The translations under genes and the position numbers were made by a program. From contig NZ_RMBX01000001.1 of assembly GCF_003807585.1 (NCBI RefSeq), forward strand, positions 620,001 to 684,000: 64,000 bases of DNA, read 5' to 3'. The notes beneath the pieces are model-generated. The model worked only from the letters and a program-made list of their open reading frames with translations. It made no database searches and was not told the DNA's origin. Of the stretch, positions 16,302-23,750 are shown piece after piece. How positions within the stretch are numbered: the stretch's first letter is position 1; the number at the start of each line of letters is the position of its first letter. The DNA comes from Chitinophaga barathri. GTDB taxonomy: Bacteria > Bacteroidota > Bacteroidia > Chitinophagales > Chitinophagaceae.

Positions 16302-16598
16302 GTCTTTAGATTTTTATCGGTTTTCGAATGAATTGATTCGATTCCCGCATCTTGGTCTATTGAGGCTGTAAACCGAGGTTCCAAAACCAAACAAAAGGCA
16401 TCAAAATTTATGACACTGCTGTGTGATATTTAGAACATTGCAAAGAATTCTATGAGTAAATTTCTGTGAAAATTTTACTCATGGGATTACTCATGAACAG
16501 ATTGGTGGAAATTGATAGATTTTGTTAGGGGCTAAAAGCAAAAAAGCCCGTAAAACATACGTTTTACAGGCTTTTAATACCGGATAAATCCGTTTTTG
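16302..16598. other. Putative attachment-site region between integrase and tRNA-Pro
   Basis: This 297-bp non-coding stretch separates the integrase start from the tRNA 3' end and is where the chromosome-island junction should lie. The attachment core is expected to include the last bases of tRNA-Pro (from 16599 upward). No second copy of that tRNA end was found within the window. A terminator occupies 16542-16575. Confidence 0.45.
16542..16575. terminator. Bidirectional hairpin terminator beside tRNA-Pro
   Basis: AAAAGCC-c-GTAAAAC (16542-16556) pairs with GTTTTAC-a-GGCTTTT (16561-16575) around a 4-nt loop, with A/T runs on both sides. It is placed to end the tRNA-Pro transcript on the minus strand. 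Confidence 0.7.
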
Positions 16599-16672
16599 TC
16601 GGGACGACTAGATTCGAACTAGCGACCCCTTGCACCCCATGCAAGTGCGCTACCGGGCTGCGCTACGTCCCG
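16599..16672 (-). tRNA. tRNA-Pro (anticodon GGG)
   Basis: Read on the minus strand, the 74-nt sequence starts CGGGACG and ends CGTCCCG plus discriminator A, giving a 7-bp acceptor stem. The anticodon stem is CTTGC/GCAAG, the loop ATGGGGT holds GGG, and the T-loop is TTCGAAT. No CCA is encoded. The 3' end faces the island integrase, making it the likely integration target. Confidence 0.93.
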
Positions 16673-16810
16673 AACTTCCGGTACCGTGTTTTGAAGACGG
16701 GATGCAAAAGTAACCATTCATTTCATTTTTGCAAAAATTTTATCATCTTTTTCTATGAATTTCTGTTTACATCCGTTCCTCTCCCCTATACATCTCACCA
16801 CATAAATACG

Positions 16811-16818
16811 TACATTTG
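16811..16818 (+). promoter_or_regulatory. Bacteroidota -7 box upstream of the dihydroorotase-like gene
   Basis: TACATTTG matches the TAnnTTTG -7 consensus and lies 16 bp before the ATG at 16835. No clear -33 TTG was seen at the expected distance, so support is partial. Confidence 0.45.
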
Positions 16819-16834
16819 CCCGGGATAAATTCAA

Positions 16835-18100
16835 ATGATGCATATTTTACTGAAAAGCGCAAAGATCGTAGCTCCTTCATCCCCTTTCAACGGGCAAATA
16901 CAGGATATTCTCATTGAAAACGGCGTCATTACAAACATCGCCGCAAATATTCAACATTCTTCTGCCCAGGTCATAACCGGCAATAACCTCCATGTTACTT
17001 CCGGTTTTACGGACGTTTTCGCCCAGTTCTGCGACCCCGGGCATGAATACAAGGAAGATCTCCATTCCGGCGCCACAGCAGCCGCTAAAGGCGGCTTTAC
17101 CACCGTCATGATCGTCCCCAACACACAGCCCGCCCTTCACACCAAATCGCAGATAGAATACGTACTCAGCAAAACCCGCTACGGGGCCGTACGCGTACTT
17201 CCCATCGGCGCCATCACCAAAAATCTGGAAGGCACTTCCCTCGCGGAAATGTACGAAATGAAAGAAACCGGCGCAGTCGCCTTTTCGGACGGGCTCAAAC
17301 CCGTACAGGCCTCCGGTATCATGCTCAAAGCCCTCCAGTACGTAAAAGCATTCAACGGTACTATCATACAGATACCTGAAGATACCAGCATATCCGGCCA
17401 TGGCCTCATGCATGAAGGCATCTTTTCCACCCGCCTGGGTATGCCCGGCAAACCCGCCATCGCGGAGGAGATCATGATCAAACGCGACCTGGATCTCCTG
17501 CGCTACACAGACTCCAGCCTGCACTTCACCGCCGTGAGCACCCGCAGGTCCATAGAGCTCATCGCCGCCGCCAAAACAGAAGGCATCCGCGTGACCTGCT
17601 CCGTCACCCCGTACCACCTGCTTTTCACCGAAGAAGACCTCGTTACCTACGACAGTTTCCTGAAAGTGAACCCGCCGCTGCGCAGCCGCGACGATGTGCA
17701 GGCCCTGCGCGAAGCCGTCACCAACGGTATCGTGGATTGTATCGCCACCCATCATCAACCGCAGGACTGGGACGCCAAACAGGTGGAGTTCGAATACGCC
17801 AAACACGGCATGATAGGCCTCGAAACAGCCTTCAGCGTTCTGCGCACCGCCCTTCCGGACCTTTCCCTGGAAAGGCTTACAGAACTGCTCAGCATCAGCC
17901 CGCGTAAAATATTCAACCTGCCGGAACTCAGCATCGCCCCGGACGCGCCCGCCAATCTCACCCTTTTTGACCCGGCCGAAGAATACCAGTTCACAGATGA
18001 CCGCATCGGTTCAAAAAGCAAAAACTCCCCCTTCATCGGCCGGACACTTACCGGTACTGTAAAGGGGATTATCAACAATAACCAGACATTCTTAGCATAG
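16835..18100 (+). CDS. Dihydroorotase homolog lacking metal ligands
   Basis: A 421-residue amidohydrolase-fold protein closest to the dihydroorotase (PyrC) family of pyrimidine synthesis. The overall frame is kept: PNTQP, GLETAF, and a C-terminal NLTLFDP strand. The active-site DxHxH motif, however, is D60-V-F62-A-Q64, and the nearby Arg is Cys66. The later metal/substrate Asp region reads ATHHQPQ instead of TDHAPH. Without these ligands it should not hydrolyse dihydroorotate. Inactive PyrC-like subunits are known that support aspartate transcarbamoylase, so a structural role is plausible. It starts an operon (3-bp gap to the next gene). ATG-ATG at 16835 gives two possible starts. Confidence 0.88.
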   Translation: MMHILLKSAKIVAPSSPFNGQIQDILIENGVITNIAANIQHSSAQVITGNNLHVTSGFTDVFAQFCDPGHEYKEDLHSGATAAAKGGFTTVMIVPNTQPALHTKSQIEYVLSKTRYGAVRVLPIGAITKNLEGTSLAEMYEMKETGAVAFSDGLKPVQASGIMLKALQYVKAFNGTIIQIPEDTSISGHGLMHEGIFSTRLGMPGKPAIAEEIMIKRDLDLLRYTDSSLHFTAVSTRRSIELIAAAKTEGIRVTCSVTPYHLLFTEEDLVTYDSFLKVNPPLRSRDDVQALREAVTNGIVDCIATHHQPQDWDAKQVEFEYAKHGMIGLETAFSVLRTALPDLSLERLTELLSISPRKIFNLPELSIAPDAPANLTLFDPAEEYQFTDDRIGSKSKNSPFIGRTLTGTVKGIINNNQTFLA

Positions 18101-18103
18101 ATC

Positions 18104-18583
18104 ATGAGGAGCAAGATCCATATCAGGTTCGGCCTGCTGGCCGCGGCAGTCAATTTTGCATTACTGCTGATCCAGTTTTTTGCCGGTATTTCGGTGGCGA
18201 ACCCCGTTTTCAGGTTCCTGCCCGTGATATCGCTGCTGATCCTGGTGATGGCAGCCTGCCTGAAATTCAGTAAAGACGCCGGCGGAGAAGTCACTTTTGG
18301 CGAGGTATTTGGTACAGGCTTCCGCACAACGGCCGTCACCATCGTTATTTTTGCTATATTGTTCATCGTTTTTGTGCAGGTGGTGCCCGCCTACAAAGAA
18401 CGGTTCATACAGGAAGCAGTAGCGGCAGGACCTAATGGCGCAAGCTCGGAAAACCCGGCGGAAGACATTGCCATGCTGCGCGACCGGTTCACCGTATCCG
18501 TATTGTCCGGCATCATCCTGATGAATTTTATACCGGGCCTTATCGCGTCCGTAATAGGCGCCGCAATAGCTAAAAAGAAATGA
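18104..18583 (+). CDS. DUF4199 membrane protein
   Basis: A 159-residue integral membrane protein with four helices (about 8-30, 38-52, 78-100 and 135-155) and a periplasmic or cytoplasmic loop containing KFSKDAGGEVTFGEVFGTGF. This matches DUF4199, a Bacteroidota family of unknown function. It lies 3 bp after the dihydroorotase-like gene and overlaps the next glycosyltransferase gene by 4 bp, so all are one operon. DUF4199 genes frequently precede such glycosyltransferases in this group. Confidence 0.85.
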   Translation: MRSKIHIRFGLLAAAVNFALLLIQFFAGISVANPVFRFLPVISLLILVMAACLKFSKDAGGEVTFGEVFGTGFRTTAVTIVIFAILFIVFVQVVPAYKERFIQEAVAAGPNGASSENPAEDIAMLRDRFTVSVLSGIILMNFIPGLIASVIGAAIAKKK

Positions 18584-19539
18584 AACACCTAGATATATCC
18601 GTAATCGTTCCCTTAAAAAACGAAGAAGAATCGCTGCCGGAACTGGCCGCCTGGATCGCCCGTGTGATGGATGAAAACAATTTCACCTACGAGGTATGGA
18701 TGGTGGACGATGGCAGTACAGATGAAAGCTGGAACATGATCCGCCACCTTTCCTCGCAAAACCCGCATATCAAAGGCATCAAGTTTCAGCGCAACTACGG
18801 CAAATCCGCCGCCCTCAACGAAGGTTTCCGCAAAGCCCAGGGCAATGTGGTCATCACCATGGACGCGGACCTGCAGGATTCCCCGGACGAGATCCCCGGC
18901 TTATACTCCATGATCGTCAACGATGGTTATGACCTCGTGAGCGGCTGGAAAAAAGTACGTTACGACAATACCCTCACCAAAAATATTCCTTCCAAACTAT
19001 TCAACTGGGCCACTGTAAAGATGAGCGGCATCAAACTGCACGACTTTAACTGCGGGCTGAAGTCTTACAAAAGGAAAGTGGTAAAAACCATCGAAGTGTA
19101 CGGCGAGATGCACCGTTACATCCCGGTGATAGCCAAGTGGAGCGGTTTCAGGAAGATCGGCGAAAAAGTGGTGGAACACCGCAAACGCAAATACGGCACC
19201 ACCAAGTTTGGCCTGGAACGGTTTGTGAACGGATTCCTGGACCTCGCGTCCATCACCTTTGTAGGCCGCTTCGGCAAACGCCCGATGCACTTTTTCGGTG
19301 CGCTGGGCAGCCTTTTTTTCTTCATTGGTTTTATCATAGCCGGTTACCTGGCTGTGGCCAAAATATTCTGGATGCAATACAAAATGACCGAAAGACCCAT
19401 GTTTTTCCTGGCCATGCTGTTGCTGATCATCGGTTCCCAACTATTCCTCACGGGTTTCCTCGCTGAAATGGTAGCCCGTAACTCCCCGGAAAGAAACTCT
19501 TACCTGGTGGAGGAAACACTGGAAAACCATCAAGGATGA
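18580..19539 (+). CDS. Family 2 glycosyltransferase with C-terminal membrane helices
   Basis: A 319-residue GT2 enzyme of the polyprenyl-phosphate type (dolichol-P-mannose synthase/GtrB-like). The N-terminal GT-A domain has SVIVPLKNEEESLPEL, VDDGSTDES, and MDADLQDSPDEIP (DxD-type motif near residue 90). Two hydrophobic helices near 235-260 and 275-300 anchor it in the inner membrane. Such enzymes load a sugar on undecaprenyl phosphate; the sugar cannot be read from sequence. It overlaps both neighbours by 4 bp (ATGA), so translation is coupled with the DUF4199 gene and the GT4 gene. Confidence 0.92.
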   Translation: MKHLDISVIVPLKNEEESLPELAAWIARVMDENNFTYEVWMVDDGSTDESWNMIRHLSSQNPHIKGIKFQRNYGKSAALNEGFRKAQGNVVITMDADLQDSPDEIPGLYSMIVNDGYDLVSGWKKVRYDNTLTKNIPSKLFNWATVKMSGIKLHDFNCGLKSYKRKVVKTIEVYGEMHRYIPVIAKWSGFRKIGEKVVEHRKRKYGTTKFGLERFVNGFLDLASITFVGRFGKRPMHFFGALGSLFFFIGFIIAGYLAVAKIFWMQYKMTERPMFFLAMLLLIIGSQLFLTGFLAEMVARNSPERNSYLVEETLENHQG

Positions 19540-20648
19540 CCCACCAAAAAATAGTGATCATCGGCCCGGCCCACCCCATCAGGGGCGGGCTGGCTGCTTT
19601 TAACGAACGTCTTGCCCGCCAGCTGGCCGCCCAGGGCAACGAGGTATCCATCCACACCTTTACTTTCCAGTACCCTGAATTTATGTTCCCCGGCAAAACG
19701 CAGTACACCAAAGGCCCTGGCCCCGCGGACCTGCGCATTCACCGTACGGTGCATTCCCTCAACCCGCTCAACTGGCGCGCCACCGGTCTCCGCATCCGTA
19801 AAGAAAGGCCAGACGTAGTGATCATCGCCTACTGGCTGCCGTTAATGGCCATGAGCCTGGGCAGCATTGCACGATATATCCGGAAAAACGGGCATACCCG
19901 CATCATCGGGCTGGTACACAACCTCATCCCGCACGAAAAACGCCCGGGAGACGCCCTGTTGACGCGTTATTTTGTCAACAGCTGCCACGCCTTTATCACC
20001 CTCAGCAAAGAAGTGCTGGCGGATATCCGCAAACTCACGGACAAACCCGCCGTATTTTCCCCGCACCCGGTATATGACAGCTTTGGAGATGCCCTGCCCG
20101 CCACCGCAGCCAAACAGCACCTCGGCCTGGACGCCAACAAACGTTACCTGTTGTTTTTCGGCTTCATCCGTGCCTACAAAGGCCTGGACCTGCTGCTGGA
20201 AGCCATGCGCGACGAACGTATCCAGGCTATGACCAACCTCGAGCTGATCGTGGCCGGCGAATTTTATGAAGACAGGAAAAAATACGAGCCGCTGCTCAGC
20301 GACCGCGTAAAAGTGATCTCAGATTTTATCCCTGACGGCGAAGTAAAATATTATTTTTCCGCCGCCGACCTCATCGTACAGCCTTACAGAACCGCCACAC
20401 AAAGCGGTATCTCGCAAATGGCCTATCATTTTGAGAAACCCATGCTGGTAACAGCCGTGGGCGGCCTCCCCGAGATCGTGCCGGACGGTAAAGCAGGTTA
20501 TGTGGTGCCCCCGGACCCCAAAGCCATCGCGGACGGCATCCTGCGCTTCCTCGCCCAGCCACCGGGCGTTTTCGACGCTTTTATCCGTGAGCAGAAACAA
20601 CTATATTCATGGGAGCATTTTGTAAATACCCTCGGTACTTTACAATAA
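19536..20648 (+). CDS. GT4-type glycosyltransferase
   Basis: A 370-residue GT-B glycosyltransferase. The N-terminal domain begins IVIIGPAHPIRGGLAAFN. The C-terminal domain contains LLFFGFIRAYKGLDLLLEAM and the family motif ending in GLPEIVPDGKAGYVVPPDP; the E-x7-E region has QSGISQMAYHFEKP. It probably transfers an activated sugar to a cell-surface glycan. It is the last gene of the operon, with a 4-bp overlap with GT2. The acceptor and sugar are unknown. Confidence 0.92.
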   Translation: MTHQKIVIIGPAHPIRGGLAAFNERLARQLAAQGNEVSIHTFTFQYPEFMFPGKTQYTKGPGPADLRIHRTVHSLNPLNWRATGLRIRKERPDVVIIAYWLPLMAMSLGSIARYIRKNGHTRIIGLVHNLIPHEKRPGDALLTRYFVNSCHAFITLSKEVLADIRKLTDKPAVFSPHPVYDSFGDALPATAAKQHLGLDANKRYLLFFGFIRAYKGLDLLLEAMRDERIQAMTNLELIVAGEFYEDRKKYEPLLSDRVKVISDFIPDGEVKYYFSAADLIVQPYRTATQSGISQMAYHFEKPMLVTAVGGLPEIVPDGKAGYVVPPDPKAIADGILRFLAQPPGVFDAFIREQKQLYSWEHFVNTLGTLQ

Positions 20649-20729
20649 ATTGAAGAATTTAAGGTTATAGAAACACATGAAACCGAGCCCGGGCGGAGTT
20701 TCATTCGACTTTTAACTATAAATATCCGG

Positions 20730-21710
20730 ATGAAAGGATTTACGGTCATACTTGCTTGTTTATTCACCACCGCCGCCATGGCCCAGCGCCTGGCCCCGGC
20801 AGACGTGGCAGCGCTCACGCAGACGGAAGATTCCCTCCGCGCCGTTCATTACGATGTGATCAACGGGAAAGTACAGGAGTTCCGCTCCTCGCGCAACGAT
20901 CAGTTCATTCCCCAGCTTGTAAAAGCGTTGAAAACCAAATATTCCTTCTACTACCCTTTCGATTCCATCCGCACCATGGCCAAGGTGTACCCGCAAGACA
21001 GCACCTTCCGCATCATCACATGGCCGCTGGAAAATGATAACAGCACCTTCCGGCATTTCGGGGTGATACAGATGAACACCAAAGACGGTTCGTTGAAACT
21101 CTTTCCCCTGTTCGACAATTCCGATTTCACCAAAAATATGGACACCATCACCAACCACAAGGGCTGGTACGGATGCCTGTATTATGCCATCAAACAACAA
21201 CATTATTTTAACGCTGAATATTACACCCTCTTCGGCTGGGACGCCAATTCACAGACCAGCCAGAAAAAGATCGCGGAGATGCTCACGTTCAAAAACGGCG
21301 AGCCTGTATTTGGCGGGCCTTTTTTCAGTTTCGCGGAAGATACCGTGCCCAAGCCAAACCGCAACCGCTTCGTCATCGAATACAAACGCGATGCCGTAGC
21401 CGCGCTCAACTACAACCCGGAAATGGACATGATCGTGTTTGACCATCTTATTTCCGAAACGGGAGAAGAAGTTAAAAAGTATACCCTCGTACCCGACCTG
21501 GATTATGAAGGTTTTAAATGGAAAGCCGGCAAATGGGTACACATCGAAAAAGTATTCCATGACGCTTTGCAGCAAGGCAAAGCTCCCGTAGGCGAGCCGA
21601 TGGATAAAAAGAAAGTAGACCTCACCAAACCGCAGACCGCGGAAGATATAAACGCCGAAACGTTAGAAAAGGCCGCGCAGAAAGGGAAGAAAAAGAAGAA
21701 AGGGGAATAG
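20730..21710 (+). CDS. Secreted protein of unknown function
   Basis: A 326-residue protein with a clear signal peptide (cleavage near AMAQR). The mature part is mostly beta-rich with repeated aromatic residues (KTKYSFYYPFDSIRTMAKVYP and GWYGCLYYAI). It ends in a Lys-rich tail (KKGKKKKKGE). I recognise this as a type widespread in Bacteroidota but without a named domain. It lies 81 bp after the GT4 gene and may share its transcript. It converges with the lipoprotein gene at 21715, leaving almost no space between. Confidence 0.75.
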   Translation: MKGFTVILACLFTTAAMAQRLAPADVAALTQTEDSLRAVHYDVINGKVQEFRSSRNDQFIPQLVKALKTKYSFYYPFDSIRTMAKVYPQDSTFRIITWPLENDNSTFRHFGVIQMNTKDGSLKLFPLFDNSDFTKNMDTITNHKGWYGCLYYAIKQQHYFNAEYYTLFGWDANSQTSQKKIAEMLTFKNGEPVFGGPFFSFAEDTVPKPNRNRFVIEYKRDAVAALNYNPEMDMIVFDHLISETGEEVKKYTLVPDLDYEGFKWKAGKWVHIEKVFHDALQQGKAPVGEPMDKKKVDLTKPQTAEDINAETLEKAAQKGKKKKKGE

Positions 21711-21714
21711 GCCG

Positions 21715-22206
21715 TCAGAAACTCGGGAAATCTTCTTCCGGCAGCGGCACGTTGTTATGGGAATGATGAAAGATATGCAGCTCAAAGGCGCTGATCTTGT
21801 TCAGCGGATAATATTTCACCGGCCCGAAACCCAGCATCAACCTGATTTCCCGCAAGCTGCCCTTTAGCCCCCTGCCGTTATAGATCGGCACAAACACTAC
21901 CCGTTTTCCGAAGATAGTCAGTGAATCCTTGATGATGATCTCAGGGCGTTTCCCATGTGTATATTCCGTGTAATACTCCCGCACCAGCTTAAACTTTCGT
22001 GAAAGACTCTTTTCATCCTCACCGATATCCTTCAGGTCCGCAGCCATCAGCTGCCGGAATGCCTTCTCATCGTTTTTTTCAATCGCCGTCAGCACCGCGC
22101 CGCTGGTTTCCGCAATCTGGTCCCTGTCCGCATCCGCGGGCTGCTGCGTGCAGGCGGTGAATAACAGTGCGGCAAAGACCCATAATCTCCAGGTGCTGTA
22201 TTTCAT
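21715..22206 (-). CDS. Small lipoprotein, unknown function
   Basis: A 163-residue protein from the ATG at 22206, which gives a standard lipoprotein signal (lipobox FTAC). The open frame extends 59 codons further up to 22383, but those residues precede the signal peptide and overlap a terminator. The mature N-terminus (TSGAVLTAIEKNDEKAFRQL) resembles the helical start of NTF2-like or DUF-type stress lipoproteins, followed by beta strands. No named domain is certain. It is monocistronic. Confidence 0.7.
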   Translation of the reverse strand: MKYSTWRLWVFAALLFTACTQQPADADRDQIAETSGAVLTAIEKNDEKAFRQLMAADLKDIGEDEKSLSRKFKLVREYYTEYTHGKRPEIIIKDSLTIFGKRVVFVPIYNGRGLKGSLREIRLMLGFGPVKYYPLNKISAFELHIFHHSHNNVPLPEEDFPSF

Positions 22207-22341
22207 AGTGATCCGGCTTTTGAATAAATAACAAACAGATTTGCGGGAATGGTGTATCCGCTCCCAATTTAAAACATTCAGCGCAATACGCGTATGCCGC
22301 CACATAAAAATGTAAGGTTGCCGGCCATTATCCGGGCATAA

Positions 22342-22371
22342 AGAAAAAGGGCCAACCATTTTGGTCAGCCC
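22342..22371 (-). terminator. Terminator of the astacin-like gene
   Basis: On the minus strand GGGC-tg-ACC-AAAAT-GGT-tg-GCCC is followed by TTTTTCTTT. It lies 31 bp after the stop at 22402. Confidence 0.7.
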
Positions 22372-22401
22372 CTGATCGTGCAATTCCTGTTATGGTGTTT
22401 C

Positions 22402-23574
22402 TTATTGGTAAACTGTGGCGGCAGTGCGTTTATAGGAATATTCGCCCGAGCTGCCGTTTATCTGCCACCCCTCGCCCATGGCCTGCGTGGTTTGCCCGGG
22501 CTGGAGTGTATATTGTTCGTAGTGCGTGTAGTACGAGCCGTCGTAGTTACTTTCGTGCACCCAGACAGCGATCTCCAGCGGCCAGGGCCAGGTGAAGGCG
22601 GTCGTGATCCTCAACTCGTCCTCCCACTGGAACCCGCGCCCTTCAGGGGTTTGAACACGCACCTTGTTCAACTGCACGATCTGGATATTAGGCGGATTGT
22701 ACAGGAGGTTGTACATCTGGACATCACCGTCGGACAACACGCTTTCCCTCGTATGTGTGTTACCGTTCAAATCCGTCCATACCGGTATGGCTGGGTCCCA
22801 GGCGCTGGAACCGCCGTTAGAACCGTACATCATGATAGAAAGGAAGTCCATCTGCCCGATCTCGAAGCCGGGGATGCCGCGCTCCAAATACGTTTGGTAT
22901 TGGGAAACCCAGTCTGGCCTGATGTTGGCCCAGTTTATATTCACATAATAGTCACGGTCCCTTCTCGTTAATTCATGATAAAATCCAATAGCATGGCCTA
23001 TTTCATGGATGGCGTTGCCGACTGAGCAGGCTGCACTTATGTTTACTTTCTGCAACCCGCCCTTCATGCCAAGGCTTTCGGACCAGCAGGCGTTGTTCTC
23101 GTCCGTTTTAAATTCGATGAAGTTCGGCTGGTTCGTACGCAGCACGAATTCCAGGTTCGTTCTATCCTCCCAGTGGGCAATGGCGTCTTCTACCACCTGT
23201 GGATTGGCAAGGTTCCAGTGAAGGGTGTAATACACCGTTCTGGAAGGCCAGAGCTGTATAAAGGTGGGAGGGCCTGCTGTACGGCCATCTTCATTGCCTT
23301 TGTATTCTCCTTTCAGGATGGCCAGCTGGCGGTCGCTCAGGTACACGTCCGGGTCCAGCTTATACCTGTCTCCGCTTTGGATGAGCGTCACTTTTTTGCC
23401 GTTAGCCTCTATGGTGACGAACTTTTCACCGGGCCGGAGGCCGGAGAGCTCCCCGCAGGAGGTACAGTTTTCAGCTGGTGGAGCGGCAGGGTCGGATATC
23501 TTATCTTTTTTACTGCAGGCAGTACCCAGCAGCAGGGTTACAACGGCGACGGACGCCGTGATCAGGTTTCGCAT
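22402..23574 (-). CDS. Astacin-type (M12A) zinc metallopeptidase lipoprotein
   Basis: A 390-residue lipoprotein (start ATG at 23574, lipobox GTAC followed by SKKDK). The peptidase domain has the astacin zinc signature HEIGHAIGFYHE with three His and catalytic Glu, and the Met-turn SIMMYGS with its downstream Tyr. The N-terminal mature part is Cys-containing (CTSCGEL). A beta-rich C-terminal domain follows the peptidase and may help substrate binding. It is predicted to act outside the inner membrane on protein substrates. It is a single gene with its own terminator. Confidence 0.9.
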   Translation of the reverse strand: MRNLITASVAVVTLLLGTACSKKDKISDPAAPPAENCTSCGELSGLRPGEKFVTIEANGKKVTLIQSGDRYKLDPDVYLSDRQLAILKGEYKGNEDGRTAGPPTFIQLWPSRTVYYTLHWNLANPQVVEDAIAHWEDRTNLEFVLRTNQPNFIEFKTDENNACWSESLGMKGGLQKVNISAACSVGNAIHEIGHAIGFYHELTRRDRDYYVNINWANIRPDWVSQYQTYLERGIPGFEIGQMDFLSIMMYGSNGGSSAWDPAIPVWTDLNGNTHTRESVLSDGDVQMYNLLYNPPNIQIVQLNKVRVQTPEGRGFQWEDELRITTAFTWPWPLEIAVWVHESNYDGSYYTHYEQYTLQPGQTTQAMGEGWQINGSSGEYSYKRTAATVYQ

Positions 23575-23663
23575 AGTCTCGTTTTTTTCAGATGAATAAA
23601 GGGTCTTGCACGGTTCAAAACAAGATAAAATGATTAACTGCGATGCGGCCGCAGTGAACAAAA

Positions 23664-23692
23664 CAAAAAAGGCCGACCCAAAAAGGCCGGCC
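23664..23692 (-). terminator. Terminator of the parE-parC operon
   Basis: On the minus strand GGCCGGCC-TTTTTGG-style hairpin (23671-23678 with 23685-23692, one mismatch) is followed by TTTTTTG. It lies 58 bp beyond the parC stop. Confidence 0.65.
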
Positions 23693-23750
23693 CAGGTACT
23701 TTGCAGAAAAAGAGCGACTGGTATTTTACTGCTTAGTCGCCTCTCTCCTG

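Larger units (their letters stand above)
1..16598. mobile_element. Integrase-proximal end of an integrated conjugative element or genomic island
   Basis: A tyrosine integrase (14997-16301) lies next to the 3' end of tRNA-Pro(GGG) (16599-16672). With it are an HTH excisionase-like protein, a RadC/JAB protein and, at the far left, DUF1896 and a DNA-methylase-like gene, a set typical of Bacteroidota conjugative transposons. The tRNA is on the minus strand, so its 3' end faces the integrase, as expected for integration into a tRNA 3' end. The stretch also looks more AT-rich than the DNA right of the tRNA. The other end, with the second att copy, must lie left of the window. No transfer (tra/mob) gene is in view, so whether the element can move itself cannot be judged here. 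Confidence 0.75.
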
